In this document: piece by piece, positions 1 to 10,811 of the stretch
Position numbering within the stretch: position 1 is the stretch's first letter
Layout: every line of letters begins with the position of its first letter
NCBI GenBank assembly: GCA_025331435.1
Contig: JAIWNI010000178.1
Span: forward strand, 1-32,215
DNA: 32,215 nucleotides
Direction of reading: 5' to 3'
From: Choanephora cucurbitarum
Taxonomy: Eukaryota; Mucoromycota; Mucoromycetes; Mucorales; Choanephoraceae
The notes under the pieces: generated by a model
Told to the model about the DNA's origin: nothing
The model's database searches: none
What the model saw: the letters and a program-made list of their open reading frames with translations, nothing else
Program-made: the position numbers and the translations under genes

Positions 1-71
1 GGCAGATAAAAGTAGTGGTAGTTGATTGGCTTCCTTTCCTTTCCTTTTCCTCATCCTCTTTTTCTTTGTTT

Positions 72-290
72 TAGAGATATATATATCGAAAGTTTCACCC
101 TGAGATATAATCACATTTGATGGTCATTCTACAAGAAATAGACTTGAATGAATCAGGATGTTAGGGCTAGAAAGGTCTTTTTTTCCCCAAGCATACTATG
201 GCATCCTGATTCATTCAAGTCTATTTCTTGTAGAATGACCATCAAATGCGATTATATCTCAGGGTGAAACTTTCGATATATATATCTCTA
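72..290. mobile_element. Hairpin (foldback) MITE-like element with TA flanks
   Basis: Positions 72-160 and 202-290 are 89-nt reverse complements of each other with one mismatch (A versus G), separated by a 41-nt loop (161-201). The outermost two bases on each side are TA, so the unit can be read as an element of about 215 bp between TA target duplications, as Tc1/mariner-type MITEs leave. It has no coding capacity. Its ends do not resemble the Tc1 element at 13720-15024, so that element is not its obvious parent. The near-perfect stem suggests recent movement or repair-maintained symmetry. Sequence 291-568 holds nothing I recognise. Confidence 0.8.
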
Positions 291-568
291 CTTCCTTTAT
301 TGTTGTTTTCTTCATTCCTGATTTCTTTACTGTTATTATCTACACTATTATTGAGATGTCTTCAAATCTCAACAGAGCCAACCTCCGAAATCTTTGTTGA
401 ATTACTATGATCGAAATTACAAGCATCAAAATAAGAACTCATCAAAAGAGATGCTCATCAACTCTTTCTGAATTTCTTAAATAGCTTGGAGAAAGAAGAA
501 TTAAAGGCAAGTTGATTTTCACTTCGTGCTCTTTTTTTTTTGCTGATTGACAGGACTTTCCCTCTCTT

Positions 569-2062
569 AGAAGTGGAAAGATGATGCACTCAATAACGAA
601 ATTTGGTGTGAGAAGAGAAAGAGAGATGACGAAGAAGAAGAAAAAGAAGAGAAAGAAGAAAAAATGAGCAAGAAAGGAAGAACTAGTGGAAAATCTTCCA
701 CGTTAAGAGCCTGCCTTAAATCTGTTAGTGGTGCTGCTATTGAAAGTTCACCAGATAATGAAGCTGGCAAGGTACATGCATATTAATTTGATCAAAGCCT
801 TTATTCTAAATAACTTTCGACATAGTGGATGCTCAATGATTGGGATGTTTCTTCTCGCTTTGACGAGTTGAGAGAAGCTGATTTCATCAATAAAAGAGCA
901 AAGAAGCTTAGTTGTTTAGACAAGTTGTAAGTTACGTCTGACAAGAAGAGGAACAAGTCTTTAAGCATTACTAACCTTTCTGATTAGTCACTTGAACCGT
1001 ATTTTTTTGTGTCGAAGTCGATGCAAAAATCAACTTTGCAATACTACCCTTTGGTAGTGAAGATGAAGATCCTGGCTGCGTGTTTCGGAGGCGATGATGA
1101 AGAAGAAGAAGTACATTTGGCTGTAGAGCCATGGGTAAATGAGATGAAGAACGTATGTATGACCTACTTGACGTCTCTTTCAAAACACTATTGACAACTT
1201 TGATAGGTGATGAAAAGCAACTATGAGGCAGAAGTTGGCTTGACCATCGTAGACAAGTAGCAGAAGGAGCTCAAGAGAAAGGCAAGAGACTTCCAGCAAA
1301 GGGCTGAAGAGCAAGATAACGCTGCACTTGAAGTGTATGCTGGAATTTTGAGTTGTCTGTAAGTAACGCAAACCTTAGATGTATTTTGTAGTGTTGATGT
1401 CTTTTTCTTTTAGCGCCAGAAAAGCCAAAAGATGGCCAAAGACAAACCTTGGTGAAACAACCTTCATACATGATCGATTGGTAGACATCCTGGACTGCAG
1501 CTTTGGCTCCATGAACGCATATCTATTTCACTACGAAATGTAGGTCTTTTTCTTTTATGCTAGTCTAGTTAGCTTCTAATTCGTTTAAAACAGGTAATAC
1601 AAGTGGATGTCGAAGGCAAGCCTGAAGCCTGACTACCTTCTCTCCTTAAGTACTTGCCAATCAAGGCCCTTAGATCTGTATGTGATGGAAACTAAGACCC
1701 CCGAAGCTCACAAAGGTGATATAGACTTTGTGAAAATGTCAATTATGCTCAAGCACATGTTGGACGAAATGGTGCTCCGTGATTGCCATGTCAGCGATGC
1801 TGCTGCTTACGGCAGTGTCCTGCATGGTAACCATGTGTTTCAATACGCAATGATTTTGCCTTTTAATGGCATCTACTTGATGAAAGAAATCTCTATTGGC
1901 TCCTTCTCTTCTTCTCCCCAGGAGATCGACTATTTGGTTCGTCTGGTCCCTAGATACTTAAAGATCATGGTAACCATTTCAAACTATACCTTGAGTTTTG
2001 GCAATGTGTTCATCTGCTTATTTTAGGACATTACTCTACTGATTGTGTTGGACACTATTTAA
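569..2062 (+). pseudogene. Decayed multi-exon gene with PD-(D/E)XK-like core
   Basis: A plus-strand series of exons is visible: about 569-771, 826-926, 988-1152, 1207-1358, 1414-1539, 1594-1969 and 2027-2062, most joined by good GT...AG introns. The first exon is Lys/Glu-rich, with a possible start at ATG 664. The sixth reads LKPDYLL, then LYVMETKTP, a P-D...E-x-K pattern typical of PD-(D/E)XK nuclease-like folds. It is followed by a helical stretch (DFVKMSIMLKHMLDEMV) and a C-terminus ending DITLLIVLDTI. I remember similar uncharacterised proteins in Mucoromycota. Breaks: in-frame TAG at 1258-1260, TAA at 1595-1597, and a phase mismatch between exons two and three. No promoter or start is secure. 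It could be live if my splice sites are wrong, but several independent faults favour a pseudogene. The function is unknown. Confidence 0.5.
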
Positions 2063-3837
2063 AATGGTTTTCTGTTGTATATACGTTCAAATAAACGATA
2101 ACAACTTGTAAAATTAAGCGAGACAAAATATTGGCCTTTCACTGTGGTTTGAATTTCCGAGAAAATTCCTAGTTTTCCTAAAAAAATTCTATTCCTCAGC
2201 TATAAAAATTCTAGTTATATTCCTTTTTTTTTTCTAAGTACATTTCAGTTTGAGCTTGAGTGTTTTTTTGTTTGAAAAGAAAAAACTGAAAGATGTATCA
2301 GCTAAATACAAACTACGATTATGACAGGTCGTCTATTAGTCTTGATTCACTTGCCCATTCTCAATCGAAAAATTCAAGCCTATCATTATAATAGTTTTCG
2401 CATGGATATAAAACGAATACCCCCCCTTATGCTCTTTTTTTCTCTTTGTCTTTTTCCAAGTATTTAATTTAAATAAATCTCTAATATAAATTCCAAAATT
2501 GAACGGCAATATTCTAGCTTTTATTACTTTGATTAATCGTAAAGCTTGAAAAATATAGGAAAGATAGAAATACCAGCGATGATGACAAGAATAAATGAAA
2601 TGTAGAAATGAAGGTGAGAGTGAAGAAACTGATGAAGAAACTGAAAGTGAAAGTGAGAATGATGAAGTTGCAGTCAGCCAATCTCAAAAGAGAAAGTCAA
2701 AGGTAAGCATTTGACAATTTGATATCAAAACGCATTACTGACAGCTATATTTGCTTTTAATAGCAAGTGTCTGATGAGACTTCAAGAAGCCATAAAAAGG
2801 TAATCCAAATAACTGTCTTTAATGACCTATTCATTAACCCACTTTGCTAATTAGGCAAAAAACTGACTTGACTTTCCAATGTTTTGTTATCACAAATAAA
2901 ATTCTAATTGCCACTATATCACAACCTTTGAATCATCAGCTTTTAAAGTGTATAATCTTTAAAGAAACTACCAATAAGGATCAAATAACTATCATTCATA
3001 AAATTCGAGAAATTCTAGATTTAAGCAGCTAAAAATCCTAGGAATTCAAGTTTCTACTGCAAAAAAAATCAAGTTTTCCTAGTCGAAAATTCAAGAAATT
3101 CGAGTTGCGTTGCAGAGACTTAGGAAATATTTTCGGGTTTTGGACTCGAATTTTTATAGGAAATTTCTAGAATTTTTAAATCACCGTGCACAGTGTATAT
3201 TGAGGTGAGGAGAAAAAGTGTTAAACACAATAAAAGACTATTCTTTATTTGATTGAATTACCACATTTTTTTTTAAGTGTTATCCTTAAGGAAGCTAATA
3301 TAAAACCTCTCTCTGTACAACTATGCCATCACAGCTAGAAAGATATTAGTCAAAAGAGACTCATTCAAAAACGAGTTGACTAGGAACCAAGTGTATAGAG
3401 GAAAGCAGACATAAGACTCATGCTATTATATAAGAAAACAAGTAAACTAAGATTCTTTATCTTATTGGTTTGTTCTGTCCTTCTCTATCTATGACAGAAT
3501 ACATCAAGCATACTTAGTTGTTTATGTACCCTTCAGCAATTCATGTGCAACCAGCCCTGGATCATCAGCACGCGTCAAAGTACTATTGCAGATTAAAAAC
3601 AGGCGATAATAAAAGCAATTTGAATAAAATCTAAATATAAAGTGTAATTTATTAGTAATAGAAGTAGAGGTTAGGAAACGCCTTTCTATATACAGTGTGC
3701 AAAGGACGTAAAGAAGGGCAACACTAGTAGGAGATAGTTATGTACATTCATACTAGGTATAAATACTTGACAGCTTCCTAAAAGGGAAAATCAATTTCCC
3801 TGGTCTAAATATAATTTTTTTTTTTTTTTGGTTTAGT
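2063..3837. other. Gene-poor stretch; possible remnant bounded by CACTGTG/CACAGTG
   Basis: There is no convincing gene. A plus-strand acidic, Ser-rich reading (about 2610-2702, containing GESEETDEETESESENDE) ends at a GT donor and may continue at 2764-2800 after a short intron. It soon meets stops. CACTGTG at 2140-2146 and CACAGTG at 3189-3195 form a 7-bp inverted pair. Both flanks inside that pair are rich in ATTCTAG/TTCCTAG-like words, as in subterminal repeats of an old DNA transposon, but I see no transposase and no matching target duplication. From about 3200 onward the sequence is AT-rich 3' flank of the transporter gene. Confidence 0.35.
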
Positions 3838-5033
3838 CTAGTTTTTCAATTCGCTAATCTCTTCTTTAGAAGAGATAACTTCGGTATGAGGGGCTTCTAA
3901 ATCTTCTTGCTTGTTGCCATGTAATTCTTTAGCTTCTTGAGCGGCTTTCTCAGCATCAAAATTACCAATAGCAGGAACTGGAGTAGGGAAAACATGATAG
4001 ATAAGAATACCAACAATCACAACAACGTAGGCGAATGGATACAAAATAGTTACTTTGTAACCGAAAAGACCCAGACCAAAAATAAGACCATAAAAGTCAC
4101 TTGTTAAAAGAGAGATATTGTAGACAACAGCGCTACCCATACGGAAAATGACAGGTGCAAAGGAATAGAGTACAAGCATACAGATGGTATAGGTTACGAT
4201 CATACCAGCAATTCCGGGATTGCCAAATTGAGACCATTGATCACGCTCAAAGATAAAGATTTGAACAAGATTGATAAGGGTGGCAAAGAAGGAGAACATA
4301 CCAATGACTTCATAAAGTGGGTGTTTACGAGCCATGATTTCTTCACCTACATTAGAGAGGCCATAGAGAGTGGCGCCGAGAAGACAAAACAAATCGCCCT
4401 TGACAGCATCAACAGCACCATAGTTTTTATCAGTCATCACATCACTACCCACCAACATACCAAGACCACAGAGACAGATAAAGACACCAAGATATTGAAC
4501 CCATCTGTATCTGACCTTGAGGAAAATAAAAGAGAGAATCATACAGACGGGTGTACTCCAACAATCGATCAATTCAGCAGATAAAAGGGATGTGTATTGA
4601 AAGGACTTGTTGACAAAGTAATTACCTTCAACATCAATGAAGCCCAGAATGAAGTAGAAGATACCTCTTCTCCAGAATTGGAGCAACCAACCTTTAATAC
4701 CTCTCTTATAGATAGCATATGAATTATAGATAATAGCCAGACAGGCATAGACCAAGAAACTCTGAGTGGTAGAAGCAGAAAAGTTGTATTCATTGGTCAA
4801 TTTAGTGTTCACCACATTAGTACCAGTAATACACAAGGATAAGACTAAAACCAAGGCACAGGTCGAATTAGATAAAGCTAGTAAAAGTAATTGAATGACT
4901 TACGTTGACCAAGGAGCAAAATCTTCCAAAACTTTCGATCTTTAAGGAAAGCAAAATAAGCTTTCCAGCCCTTCTTGACACTTGATTGCTCTACAGAAGA
5001 ATCAACCGTCACAGCTTTACTTTCTTCACTCAT
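3838..5033 (-). CDS. SLC35F1/F2/F6-type membrane transporter
   Basis: Two exons, 5033-4904 and 4844-3838, with a 59-nt GT-AG intron, give 378 residues. The join restores GQLLSLCITGTNVV, which matches the start of the first membrane helix in animal SLC35F1/F2. Further family landmarks follow in order: TTQSFLVYACLAIIY, FIDVEGNYFVNKSFQYTSL, GDLFCLLGATLYGLSNVGEE, LVLYSFAPVIFR and LLTSDFYGLIFGLGLFGYK. About ten hydrophobic segments are visible, as expected for the drug/metabolite transporter fold, and the length matches the family (370-410). The N-terminal 30 and C-terminal 50 residues are hydrophilic, probably cytosolic. The substrate is not deducible; relatives are placed in endomembranes. It is divergent from the 66-residue gene at 5242, so the 208 bp between them probably hold both promoters. 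The gene looks intact. Confidence 0.93.
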
Positions 5034-5241
5034 TGTTCAAAAGCGATAGTTTTTTACAAAAAAAAAAAGAGTGTTTGATTTAAAGAAGAAAAAGGAAAAA
5101 AAGAGAAAAGAAAAATTTTTCTCTTACTGTTGTACATGCTCGTTACCAAAAAACTGATTTGTATTTTTTAACCTAATCCAGGCAATTCCTTTGCTAAATC
5201 AGGGCCAAATAAGGAAAAATAATACTCTCAGACTAAAAAAA

Positions 5242-5519
5242 ATGCTGACTACACCTTGGTCTCCGACTTATATCGTGTATACTTTCATCTTTATTGGGGT
5301 TTTTATTGGTCAAAGTCTGTGTCTGTGCCACCCTACTAGACTAGGTAAGTAAGGGTTGCGATCAAGCCGTTTGACCAAAATGTTCAAAAATTTGAGATTT
5401 GATTTGTGTTTCAATTTGCAGGACCAAGACTGGATTGCCGCCTTCACTTGGTATTTAGAGCTGAGCATGCTTTCATATGCAAAATGCCAGAACATCACTA
5501 CATCTTCTATAAATTTTAG
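5242..5519 (+). CDS. Predicted 66-residue single-pass membrane microprotein
   Basis: Two exons, 5242-5344 and 5422-5519, flank a 77-nt intron with GTAAGT donor and TTGCAG acceptor. The splice (phase 1) joins two open frames into one that ends in TAG. The N-terminal half has one hydrophobic segment, roughly residues 10-28 (YIVYTFIFIGVFIGQSLCL), which could be a signal anchor. The C-terminal half is basic and aromatic, with Cys at about 40 and 54 and several His (RLDCRLHLVFRAEHAFICK), and ends HHYIFYKF. I do not recognise a family. It shares a 208-bp upstream region with the divergent SLC35F gene. Support is the clean intron plus frame restoration; there is no homology evidence. It could still be a chance ORF. 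Confidence 0.5.
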
Positions 5520-5716
5520 GTATTGACATATCTGATGGTTTTGATACCTTATCAATAGGCTTTTTTTTTTTTTTGCAAAAGCTATAATTCAAGGTGTAAA
5601 GTTCTTTTCTTGTAAAAAGAAATCTACTGCAAAAAGTTTTCAGAATTGTTTGATTATTAGCAGCTCTAAACTAGTAAAGTACACACAAAGTTGGATCATT
5701 GAAAAAAGACCTAGAC

Positions 5717-6059
5717 ATGATGTGTGACAAAGAGTGTGTTGAATACAGTCTTGATGGCCAATTAAAATGCGTACTAAAGCCGTTCCAAAACCTGATTAGC
5801 TCGTTCATTCTGATCATCCCATTTTTTCAATTTGTTTGGTATCCTGACTCTTTGACTTATTGATGACAAATAAAGTCATAGGGAATATTTGTTTACAGGA
5901 CAACAACCAACTCCTCAATGAAACAAAGAAAATCAGTGCGATGGATTCATATTGGTAAAGACAATACACTTTCTTATTCTCTTATTTATTTGGAGATGGT
6001 AATACAAGTCGTTAATAGTACATATCATAGTAGCTCAGAAAAATAATGAAAATGCCTAG
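5717..6059 (+). CDS. Possible small spliced ORF with one hydrophobic segment
   Basis: A candidate of 72 residues is formed from exons 5717-5838, 5899-5954 and 6019-6059. The two introns have GT and AG ends (60 and 64 nt) and keep one frame. Exon one starts MMCDKECVEYSLDGQLKC and runs into a hydrophobic segment (FQNLISSFILIIPFFQFVW). The second exon is basic. No family is recognised and exon three rests on splice signals alone; reading through the second intron is also open. It may be a separate small gene, a decayed exon set, or chance. Confidence 0.2.
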
Positions 6060-7853
6060 AGATTACTTGTATCTTAAATAGATATACCAATCCATTCAAC
6101 ACATGCCATGCTGATGACGCTTGACACATTCAAATTTGATACAAAAAGAAACATATTATGTTTAATCTTTTCAAAGCCGGTGAATGCTAAACGACTTTTC
6201 TAGCTAAAAAGGAAAAGTGCGACAAGATACTCGGTAAAACTTACTATCTTGTTGAAAAAGTAAAGAGCTTACACAAACAAGATAACACACCATATCTTCG
6301 TATTGCGAGTCTTGACTACGTGTGAACAGTCTATGTCTAAGAAGTTCGACTATAGAGGCATGCTTTTAACAAGTTGAAAAGAATATTATAAAAAAAGAGC
6401 AGATACCAATCATTGAGTCAAAAAGAAAAAGGTGTTATGTGCATTATTCTTTTCAGAAAAATAGCATGTCTTCTACTTCAACACTCGTTGCTAGTGAGTA
6501 AGGACAAACACTATTTGCTTCTGCTAGTAACCCAAATGCATATGAAGAACTTCAAAAGATTGCAACAATAAGCATGTCATTTTGAAAAAAATGAATACTG
6601 GCGATGCAATCTATCCAGGTAACATATCAACCTCTTTTTATTTTTGGTTTTGTGAAAGTGTCAAGAATTACCAAATAGTAGTCTGTTGCCAAAGGAGTCA
6701 GAAAGCTCCTAAGGGTATTGATTTACTGATTGGCGATGCGGGCATCTATGGCGAGGGAGTAGCCAACAGTATCGAAAAAGCAGTAAGAGAAGCCCTGTTG
6801 AAAACTTGAAATATTAATCTATGCGACACATTCGATATTATCAAAAGTTTTCTGTCTCTTTTTCATAATCATGGCCGAAATAAAGTATAAAATATCGTCA
6901 AAATGAGTTCAACTCTTGGATTTATCCGCTGCACTAATCAGATTGGAAGGTATAATATAGTTACTGATTGTTATGCCTTCAAAACTGCTTTAAATGTGTT
7001 AGCTCATTCGACTGCTAATACATCAGTAAAAGAAGGCTTCATTGTATACTCCTGTTATTCTGGTCATTTCAAGATTGATATAGGTAGCGAAAGTACTCTA
7101 CCCAAACCTGAGAGTTTATAGTAAATCGAATTGTGAAGCTAGAGGAAGTCGCCCTTTAAGATAAAGGATGCTTCTTTGGTAATGATAAAAATATCATTTC
7201 TAGGTATAAAACTAACTTTGCTTCTTTTTTTTAAAAAAAAAGGTGCAATCATAGAAAAGACAACAGTTTTGACATAACTCTATCTTAAATGCTATATGGG
7301 CAGCAATGAAAGATGATGTTTGTCTTCTAATTTTTAAGAGCCAATCTGAATTTCATAAACGAATAGAGCTAGGATGCTGAGTACCAAGAGTTGTTTATTC
7401 CGATTGCTTTGTTACCCCTTTGACTCCATATAAGCACCAATTTGCCGTAGACAGATCATTTTCAAAGTTGAGAGTGATTCAAGTAGCTAACTACAGCAAG
7501 AAAGAAATCAGTTCAAGTGTTTTTTTTCTTTCCTTCATATTTCATTGATTTTGCGATAGTTGAAACAAGTAACTTGAAGTTTGCTTTAGAGCATCCTGCT
7601 AGTAACTATAGTTCAGCTATACTCCAACATCATTCATTCTTGTAGATATGCAAGCCCATGTAGCAAGAAGAAAAAAAAACATACTAGATTGTAAAAATTC
7701 ACTCAAAGCAACATATTGGTATTGAAGCTCAGGGATATAACAAGCAAGTGGAAAGTAAAGTTCTATAGAGTATATAAGGATTGAGTATATTCTTTTGTAG
7801 AATCCGAACTTTATGGAAATGTGATACAATAGAAAGAGAAAAACTCGGAACAA
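6060..7853 (+). other. Gene-poor region with decayed plus-strand coding remnants
   Basis: From ATG 6467 a plus-strand frame reads MSSTSTLVAS, then a TAA, then GQTLFASASNPNAYEELQK, a TGA, and MNTGDAIYPG up to a GT donor at about 6620. After an AG at about 6680 the frame continues PKGIDLLIGDAGIYGEGVA to a stop at 6807-6809. Further protein-like pieces lie at 6903-7121 and about 7305-7510 (ending near RSFSKLRVIQVANYSKKE), again broken by stops. They could be one dead gene or several fragments. I recognise no family. The rest, including 7530-7853, is AT-rich and shows nothing else. Confidence 0.25.
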
Positions 7854-8883
7854 TCAAAACAGCCATGGCACAAGACATGCTCGGTGTGGAACGCTCTTGA
7901 ATTTTTTTTGGTACCACATCTTTGTGTTATAAGCTCGCACTCCCAAATAACCAGTAGAACCAAGCTGCAACAAAAGAACAAATAAATGTTGAGTCACTAG
8001 AAAAAATGCAATAAAAGAAATAATTTCGCATGTCTGGATAGTCAAGTTAATGCAACTGTTCAAGTGAGACAACAAAAAAAAAGGAGTTAGCTTACATAGT
8101 GAGGACACCAAACATAATCAAAGAAACCGCCCACAGGTATCTATAGTTAGTAAAACAAAAGCTTCAGTAGAGCATATAACGAAGAACTTGAAACTTTGTT
8201 GGAAATAAGCATTTTACTTTGTACGCTGTTTGTCCAGGCTCTCGAAGGCTTCTTAGGATCCAATGATGATATAAATTCAGACCTTCTCCAACAAAAAATA
8301 ATGCTAGGCCCAGCTGGCTCAGAAGGGTATTGTTATGAAGAGCTTGGAGAGAGAAAACAAAGATAGAGATACTAAAGCCTGTATAAGAGAGCGAGATTAT
8401 GACATTGTCAGATAATCTGGAATAGCCAGAGTACCGGTGTACAAATAAGACCTCCTACAAAAGTAGAAGCGGATTGAGTGCATTGACTTAAGAAGACATA
8501 CAGCTACCCTCTGCTCTTTTCTTTCTGTTTACCATTACTCTCTTCAAATAATGAAGAAATGAAAGCCATGATACTAACTTTATTCTCAGATCGTTTCTGT
8601 ATGATAGCAGTAAAAAGAGACCAGTAATAACAAGCGATGGTGTATAAATGAGTAGCATACCATACTTTGAAGAAACCTTTTTATAAAGGCTGTTTTAGAA
8701 CCTTCATCCTCCATCATTTATCGCTTATGTACTTACCATAACATTCTGGTTCTTTCCTGATGAAAATTTCGAATAGGCTAATTGAGTACTTGGATATAGT
8801 TCACGGATAATAAGGAATAGGCTGCCTAAGACTATAGATATGCCAATACATGCATTCACTAAATTCCACTCTGGAATATACAT
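7854..8883 (-). CDS. Steroid 5-alpha-reductase / polyprenol reductase (SRD5A3-DFG10-like) enzyme
   Basis: Clear exons are 8883-8733 (donor may lie 4 nt earlier, at 8737), 8676-8579, 8454-8218, 8140-8096 and 8033-7854. The C-terminal half is diagnostic: EVLFVHRYS, NLYHHWILRSLREPGQTAYK, IPVGGFFDYVWCPHY, then WYQKKFKSVPHRACLVPWLF at the terminus. These match the NADPH-binding end of the SRD5A/TECR superfamily. WYATHLY near residue 60 resembles the K-x-W-F-x-H-F-Y region of polyprenol reductases, which make dolichol at the ER. Several hydrophobic helices fit an ER membrane enzyme. Between 8579 and 8454 the family segment ending H-S-x-R is readable in another frame (about 8510-8462) but cannot be joined cleanly. 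Either a 9-nt micro-exon (8510-8502) is used, giving 239 residues, or the gene has a small frameshift. Polyprenol reductase is the best guess but not certain. Confidence 0.72.
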
Positions 8884-9311
8884 CTTTTGCGTATAATATA
8901 AGCGTAGAAAAATGCTTCAGTAACAGAAAAGAAAAGAAAAAAGGGGGATTCATCGAGTGTCTTTTATAATGTGAAATCAATTGAAAAATGCTTTTGTGAT
9001 GAGAGAGCTGTGCTTTCTCCATATTAATGATCAAGGACAATGAAATGTCATGTACTACCGAGCTGATTTTGTCTTACAAACAAGTTTTCTTTATCTTAAA
9101 TGGTTTCCACGCAAGTCAAGTGTGGTGATCGTCTACTGATTAAACCAACCTAGCTCTAGTAATTGACACATTGTTATAAAGTATACATATTTATGTATTC
9201 TGACTGGCTCAGAATAGCTCAAAAATGAACACTCAATAGACAGAAAAGAAGACAGGCTTGTCACACAGTACAAAAGTGATCACAAAAGAATATATTTGAA
9301 CAAGGTTTTGC
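8884..9311. other. Intergenic region between reductase start and Glo3 stop
   Basis: This is AT-rich sequence between two minus-strand genes. It must hold the promoter of the reductase gene and the 3' end of the Glo3 gene. No gene, repeat or clear promoter element was seen. An in-frame TGA lies shortly upstream of the reductase ATG, which supports that start. Confidence 0.4.
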
Positions 9312-10811
9312 TTAAGCATTGAAATAATTTCGAACTCGGCTAGTTGCATTTTCTGCCAAGTCTTTAACTGCATCCAAATCAAGTGCTGCTTGATCAACGA
9401 ACCGTCTTGCCATGGCAACAGCTTGATCCTGAACATTATCCCAATCACCAAGATTCACTGTATCATTGCGCATAGGACCACGTGTATCCATATCAGATTC
9501 TCGACCAAAGTATTGATCAGATGAAATAGCTTTAGCAGCGGTGAATTGTGAGAGTCGAGCAGATTCTGCAGCTGAAACTGCTGGATCATATTCGTTTCTT
9601 CCAAAGTATTGATCAGAGGAAATGGCTCGTGCAGTTCCGAACTTTTCTTGTGCTGTCCTTGAATCTCCATCATGCTGTTGATGATAGGACTTTTTTGCCG
9701 GCATAGATGTGCTACTAGCGCTGTCATCCATATTGAGACGGCTCATACCGAATCCAAGTTTCTCGTATTCATCTTCTTTGGATGTGTTGTCGATGTAGGC
9801 TAATCGTGAAGACATTGGTTTAATCGGCGAAATAGGTTCATTAATGTCATTCTCTTTTTGATCTTTAGCGTCTGTGTCATCGTCTAGATCGTATTTGGCT
9901 TTGTTTTCCAAATCCTGTTTAGCTTGTGCCTCAGCTGCTTCAAAGTTGAAACTGACTGGAGCTTTCTTGGCACCAAGCTTAGACGCCTTACCCGTTTTTC
10001 GGGGAGCACGCGCAGCTATTGTAGTACGTGCTGTACGTACTGTAGGCGTAATAACTTTAGCTTGTGTAGGAGCGGGTGAAGTAGCACCAGCAGCAACAGC
10101 AGCAGCAGGCTCTTTCTCTGTTTCCTTTTTCTCCTCAACTGGCTCCTCGGTTGGTGTGGATGCTTCAACAGTAGAATGAGTTTTCTCTTCTGCTTCCAGT
10201 TGCTCAGTACCATCATTGATATCAATAACAACATTGTTTGGGTTGCTAAAGGGAAATCAGACGTAAGCGCGGTTGATTTGAACAGAGCAACAGAGATTCA
10301 ACACTTACGCAACAGCATCTTCGGCGGTTCTCTTTGCAAGAAGTTCTTTGTATTGCTGACCTGTTTTACTAGAGTACTTCATACGCGCATCGTTGGCGGA
10401 AGAAGCACTTCCTCCACTTTTTGAAAAGAACTCTGAGGCTGCTTGATTACCACCTACTTTCATCATGCGAAGTTGCTCCCAACTCCAAGAGTCAAGCACA
10501 GTAGACCTTGTTTAAAAAGAAAAAACCTATAAGCAAACGGCTTACATCATAGCTTAATAAAGATTCGTGCTTACCTGACAAAACTAATGTGAACACCTAA
10601 GTTACGATGAGCAGAAGAGCAATCTGTACAAATGTAAACGCCAAACGAAACAGAAGCCCAGTTGGGGTTCTTTGCATTACAGTCGAAGCAAGCCTACACG
10701 TAGTGTTAAAAAGTAAAGAAGTTAAGGTATGGTGCAACTTACCTTATTATAGCGATTTTGCTTCAACTTTTTAAAAACTGTCTGGATTTGGTCTTTGTTA
10801 GGTTCGGGCAT
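9312..10811 (-). CDS. GLO3: ADP-ribosylation factor GTPase-activating protein, Glo3/ArfGAP2-3 type
   Basis: Four exons (10811-10743, 10693-10575, 10506-10309, 10245-9312) give 439 residues. Residues 1-125 are the ArfGAP domain with a C4 zinc finger: C25-x2-C28-x16-C45-x2-C48, in [14 protein letters not shown] and [14 protein letters not shown]53 is the expected catalytic arginine finger. A Glu/Ala-rich linker follows. The C-terminal half has two copies of ISSDQYFGR, the repeated Glo3 motif found in ArfGAP2/3, and ends in a helix RNYFNA. These proteins stimulate GTP hydrolysis on Arf1 in COPI coats at the Golgi, with the Glo3 motif region contacting coatomer and SNAREs. All three introns have GTAAG donors (49-69 nt). 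The size is slightly below yeast Glo3 (493). Nothing suggests damage. The gene is divergent from the BCL7 gene, sharing about 540 bp. Confidence 0.95.

Noticed and set aside
4228..4584. Plus-strand 118-codon frame inside the transporter
   Set aside because: Antisense shadow of the strongly supported SLC35F exon.
7617..8111. Hydrophobic minus-strand frames read as separate proteins
   Set aside because: They run through introns and the 3' flank of the reductase gene; only the spliced exons match the family.
9874..10179. Plus-strand 101-codon frame opposite Glo3
   Set aside because: Antisense of the Ala/Glu-rich linker of Glo3; composition is a by-product.
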